A stretch of DNA of 6,452 bases from DAOUKH01 sp034420775 (GTDB lineage: Bacteria; Chloroflexota; Dehalococcoidia; SHYB01), in NCBI GenBank assembly GCA_034420775.1, contig DAOUKZ010000095.1, forward strand, positions 1-6,452. Reading direction: 5' to 3'. Positions 4,919 through 6,452 of this stretch are shown piece by piece (positions within the stretch are counted from its first letter, which is position 1; the number at the start of each line of letters is the position of its first letter). The position numbers and the translations under genes were made by a program. A model generated the notes under the pieces. It saw nothing but the letters and a program-made list of their open reading frames with translations, ran no database searches and had not been told where the DNA came from.

Positions 4919-5795
4919 GATCGGCTTCATCGGCGCGGGACGGGCCGGATCGGCGCTCGCCGACGGCCTGACGCGCGCGGGCTACACCGTCGCGGCGGTC
5001 TACAGCCGCAGCGACGACTCCGCTGCGCGGATGACCGAGCGGTGCGCGCCCCACGCCGACGCCGCCCCGAGCGCGCAGGCCGTGGCCGACGCTTGCGACG
5101 TCGTTTTCGTCACCACCCCCGACGACGCCATCGGGCCCGTCGCCGCCAGCGTCCGCTGGGACGCTGGCCACCGGGCCGTCCATTGCAGCGGCGGTCTTCC
5201 CTCGTCGGTCCTCGCGCCGGTACGCGGCGCGGGCGGCGCGGCGGGGGCCTTCCACCCGCTGCAGACGTTCGCTGCTCCCGAAGGGGAACGCTCCGGCGCG
5301 GCGCTGCTCGAAGGCGTGACCGTCGCCATCGAGGCCGAGGGCGACCTCCGCACCGAGCTGGAGGAAATGGCCGGCGCGATGGGCTGTCGCCCCATCGTGG
5401 TGAGCGCGGAGGACAAGGCGCTCTACCACGTCGGCGGGGTCCTGGCGTGCAACTATGTCGCCGCCCTGTTCGATCAAGCCGCCGGCCTGTGGGAACAGAT
5501 CGGCATCGACCGCGCCGACGCGGAGCGCGGGCTGATGACATTGCTCCGCTCGACGGTGGATAATGTCGCGCGGCTCGGCGCGCGGGGCAGCCTGACCGGC
5601 CCCATCGCCCGCGGCGACGCGGGCGTCGTGCGCCGCCACTTGGACGAAATTGGCTCGCGGGCACCGGCGCTGGAGGGAGCGTACCGCGAGCTTGGCCTAC
5701 TGGCGCTGGACCTTGCCCGGCGCAACGGGTCGATTGAGGAGGCCGCGGCGCGGGCATTGGAGACCGCGCTGCGGAAGACGGAGGTCCAACCGTGA
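4908..5795 (+). CDS. Rossmann-fold and DUF2520 domain protein, candidate ketopantoate reductase
   Basis: The 295-aa protein has an N-terminal NAD(P)-binding Rossmann domain starting at once with KIGFIGAGRAGSAL (dinucleotide loop GAGRAG, 9-14), strand ends at SRS (33-35) and TTPDD (69-73), and a helical DUF2520 domain from about residue 130. Family hallmarks are GAFHPLQTF (113-121), the KALYHVGGVLACNYV stretch (170-184) and LTGPIARGD (229-237). The layout resembles 6-phosphogluconate dehydrogenase/ketopantoate reductase-type enzymes. It overlaps the P1 peptidase gene by 11 bases and panD by 4 (GTGA), so it is translationally coupled in a pantothenate operon. Its ATG has only a poor ribosome site of its own. 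Reduction of ketopantoate to pantoate, needed between PanB and PanC, is therefore the leading guess. I recall an alternative reductase, PanG, from Francisella, but cannot confirm here that it is the same family. The biochemical role is inferred. Confidence 0.9.
   Translation: MPHKIGFIGAGRAGSALADGLTRAGYTVAAVYSRSDDSAARMTERCAPHADAAPSAQAVADACDVVFVTTPDDAIGPVAASVRWDAGHRAVHCSGGLPSSVLAPVRGAGGAAGAFHPLQTFAAPEGERSGAALLEGVTVAIEAEGDLRTELEEMAGAMGCRPIVVSAEDKALYHVGGVLACNYVAALFDQAAGLWEQIGIDRADAERGLMTLLRSTVDNVARLGARGSLTGPIARGDAGVVRRHLDEIGSRAPALEGAYRELGLLALDLARRNGSIEEAAARALETALRKTEVQP
5780..5785 (+). promoter_or_regulatory. Ribosome binding site that fixes the GTG start of panD
   Basis: GGAGGT lies six bases before GTG at 5792 and inside the end of the DUF2520 gene. 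The alternative ATG at 5801 would be 15 bases away, too far. GTG also restores the family N-terminus, RTML, seen in Escherichia coli PanD after its first two residues. Confidence 0.8.
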
Positions 5796-6166
5796 GAACG
5801 ATGCTCAAGAGCAAGCTCCACGGGGCTACGGTGACCGAAGCCAACGTGGACTACGAGGGTAGCATCACGCTCGACCCAGAGCTCATGAAGGCAGCCGACC
5901 TGCTGCCCTACGAGCAAGTGCACGTGCTCGACGTCGACAACGGCGCCCGCCTCGTCACCTACTGCATCGAAGGCAATGAGGGCGACGTCTGCATCAACGG
6001 CGCCGCGGCGCGTCTCGTCAACGAGGGCGACAAGGTGATCGTCCTCTCCTACCACACCGTCGAGCTCTCGGCGGCGCGGCGGTTGAAGCCTCGGTTAATC
6101 TACTTCGGCGAAGAGAACCGGATCGCCCGCATCAGCGATCGCGACAGGGTTGGAGTCCCTTCATAA
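5792..6166 (+). CDS. panD: Aspartate 1-decarboxylase (PanD), pyruvoyl enzyme
   Basis: PanD decarboxylates L-aspartate to beta-alanine, which PanC joins to pantoate to make pantothenate, the precursor of coenzyme A. It is a cytoplasmic homotetramer, made as a proenzyme that cuts itself at Gly-Ser to create a pyruvoyl group. Seen: the N-terminal RTMLKSKLHGATVTEA, the catalytic K8 (Lys9 of E. coli), cleavage site G23-S24 in YEGSITLD, R53 and Y57 in ARLVTY (Arg54 and Tyr58 of E. coli), and NGAAAR (69-74), which lines the active site. At 124 aa the length is normal, and no essential residue is missing. The GTG start overlaps the upstream TGA stop (GTGA) and has a strong GGAGGT site. The processed chains would be about 23 and 101 residues. 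panB follows after 53 bases. Confidence 0.97.
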   Translation: MRTMLKSKLHGATVTEANVDYEGSITLDPELMKAADLLPYEQVHVLDVDNGARLVTYCIEGNEGDVCINGAAARLVNEGDKVIVLSYHTVELSAARRLKPRLIYFGEENRIARISDRDRVGVPS

Positions 6167-6206
6167 CCGCCGGTACCGCAACGGCTAGGGAAAACGCGGA
6201 CCGTAC

Positions 6207-6212
6207 GGGGAG
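6207..6212 (+). promoter_or_regulatory. Ribosome binding site of panB
   Basis: GGGGAG ends seven bases before the ATG at 6220, which fixes the panB start. The 53-base panD-panB spacer shows no promoter or terminator I can support, so the genes are probably cotranscribed. Confidence 0.65.
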
Positions 6213-6219
6213 CAGCACG

Positions 6220-6452
6220 ATGAGAATCACCATTGACCACGTGAAGAAGCTGAAGGACACAGGCGAGAAGATCGTCATGCTCACCGCCTACGACTATCCC
6301 ACGGCGCGTATTGTCGACGAGGCGGGCGTGCCGCTCATCCTCGTCGGCGACAGCCTCGGCATGGTCGTCTTGGGTTACGACACCACCGCCCCGGTCACGA
6401 TGGAGGACATGCTCCACCACGTGAAGGCGGTAGTCCGCGGCTCGTCGCGGGC
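6220..6452 (+). CDS. panB: Ketopantoate hydroxymethyltransferase (PanB), N-terminal part (3' end outside window)
   Basis: PanB transfers the one-carbon unit of 5,10-methylenetetrahydrofolate to 2-oxoisovalerate, making ketopantoate, the first committed step of the pantoate branch. The 77 complete codons seen are the start of its TIM barrel: KIVMLTAYDYPTARIVDEAG (17-36), then the metal-site motif VGDSLGMV (42-49) with D44, then LGYDTTAPVTMEDM (51-64). These match the family closely. Full-length PanB is about 260-280 aa, so about 200 residues and the later metal and catalytic residues lie beyond the window. ATG at 6220 is preceded by GGGGAG at a good distance. It is the fourth gene of the apparent operon, and panC may follow but is not visible. 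Confidence 0.96.
   Translation, partial: MRITIDHVKKLKDTGEKIVMLTAYDYPTARIVDEAGVPLILVGDSLGMVVLGYDTTAPVTMEDMLHHVKAVVRGSSR

Noticed and set aside
6171..6208. Two 8-base palindromes (CGGTACCG and CCGTACGG) between panD and panB
   Set aside because: Short GC-rich palindromes are expected by chance; no spacing or promoter context gives them meaning.
1..6452. Mobile elements, CRISPR arrays, defence systems, tRNA or rRNA genes
   Set aside because: No transposase, integrase, array-like repeats or structured stable-RNA gene is visible; gene order and composition are uniform and housekeeping.

Overview
The window is a GC-rich, densely packed bacterial chromosomal segment of housekeeping genes. I see no mobile element, CRISPR array, tRNA or rRNA gene. 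The gene set (Mfd, HAD hydrolase, ComF, long-form HPF, P1 peptidase, a DUF2520 protein, PanD, PanB) does not fix the taxon. A GC-rich environmental lineage, for example Chloroflexota of the Dehalococcoidia/SAR202 type, is a guess from general resemblance and is held with low confidence.

Left part (1-3608). The window opens inside mfd, whose C-terminal 509 codons run rightward and end in a CTAG shared with the stop codon of a leftward HAD-family hydrolase gene. The HAD gene and comF are divergent across only 51 bases. That gap holds a symmetric pair of TAGAAT -10-like hexamers, one per strand. comF is followed by hpf, the long (dimerising, 100S-type) hibernation promoting factor. It starts at TTG behind an AAGGA ribosome site and has a plausible promoter of its own.

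Middle (3609-3913, 305 bases without a convincing protein gene). This gap carries an extended -10 promoter (TGCTATAGT) and, about 125 bases downstream of it, an intrinsic terminator-like hairpin with a T-rich tract. The piece between them looks like either a roughly 150-nt small RNA gene or a terminator-controlled leader for the genes to its right.

Right part (3914-6452). Four genes form an apparent operon: a P1-family (DmpA/NylC-type) N-terminal-nucleophile peptidase, a Rossmann/DUF2520 protein, panD and panB (cut by the window end). The first three overlap (11 and 4 bases). panD makes beta-alanine and panB makes ketopantoate, so this is a pantothenate (vitamin B5/CoA precursor) locus. Ketopantoate reductase is the step between panB and panC, and the DUF2520 protein, a Rossmann-fold dehydrogenase-like protein, is a natural candidate for it. 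The P1 peptidase family includes beta-aminopeptidases that release beta-alanine from peptides, which would give the locus a second beta-alanine source. Both roles are inferences from context. The most interesting items are the promoter-to-terminator unit in the gap and the two unassigned enzymes wired into the pantothenate operon.
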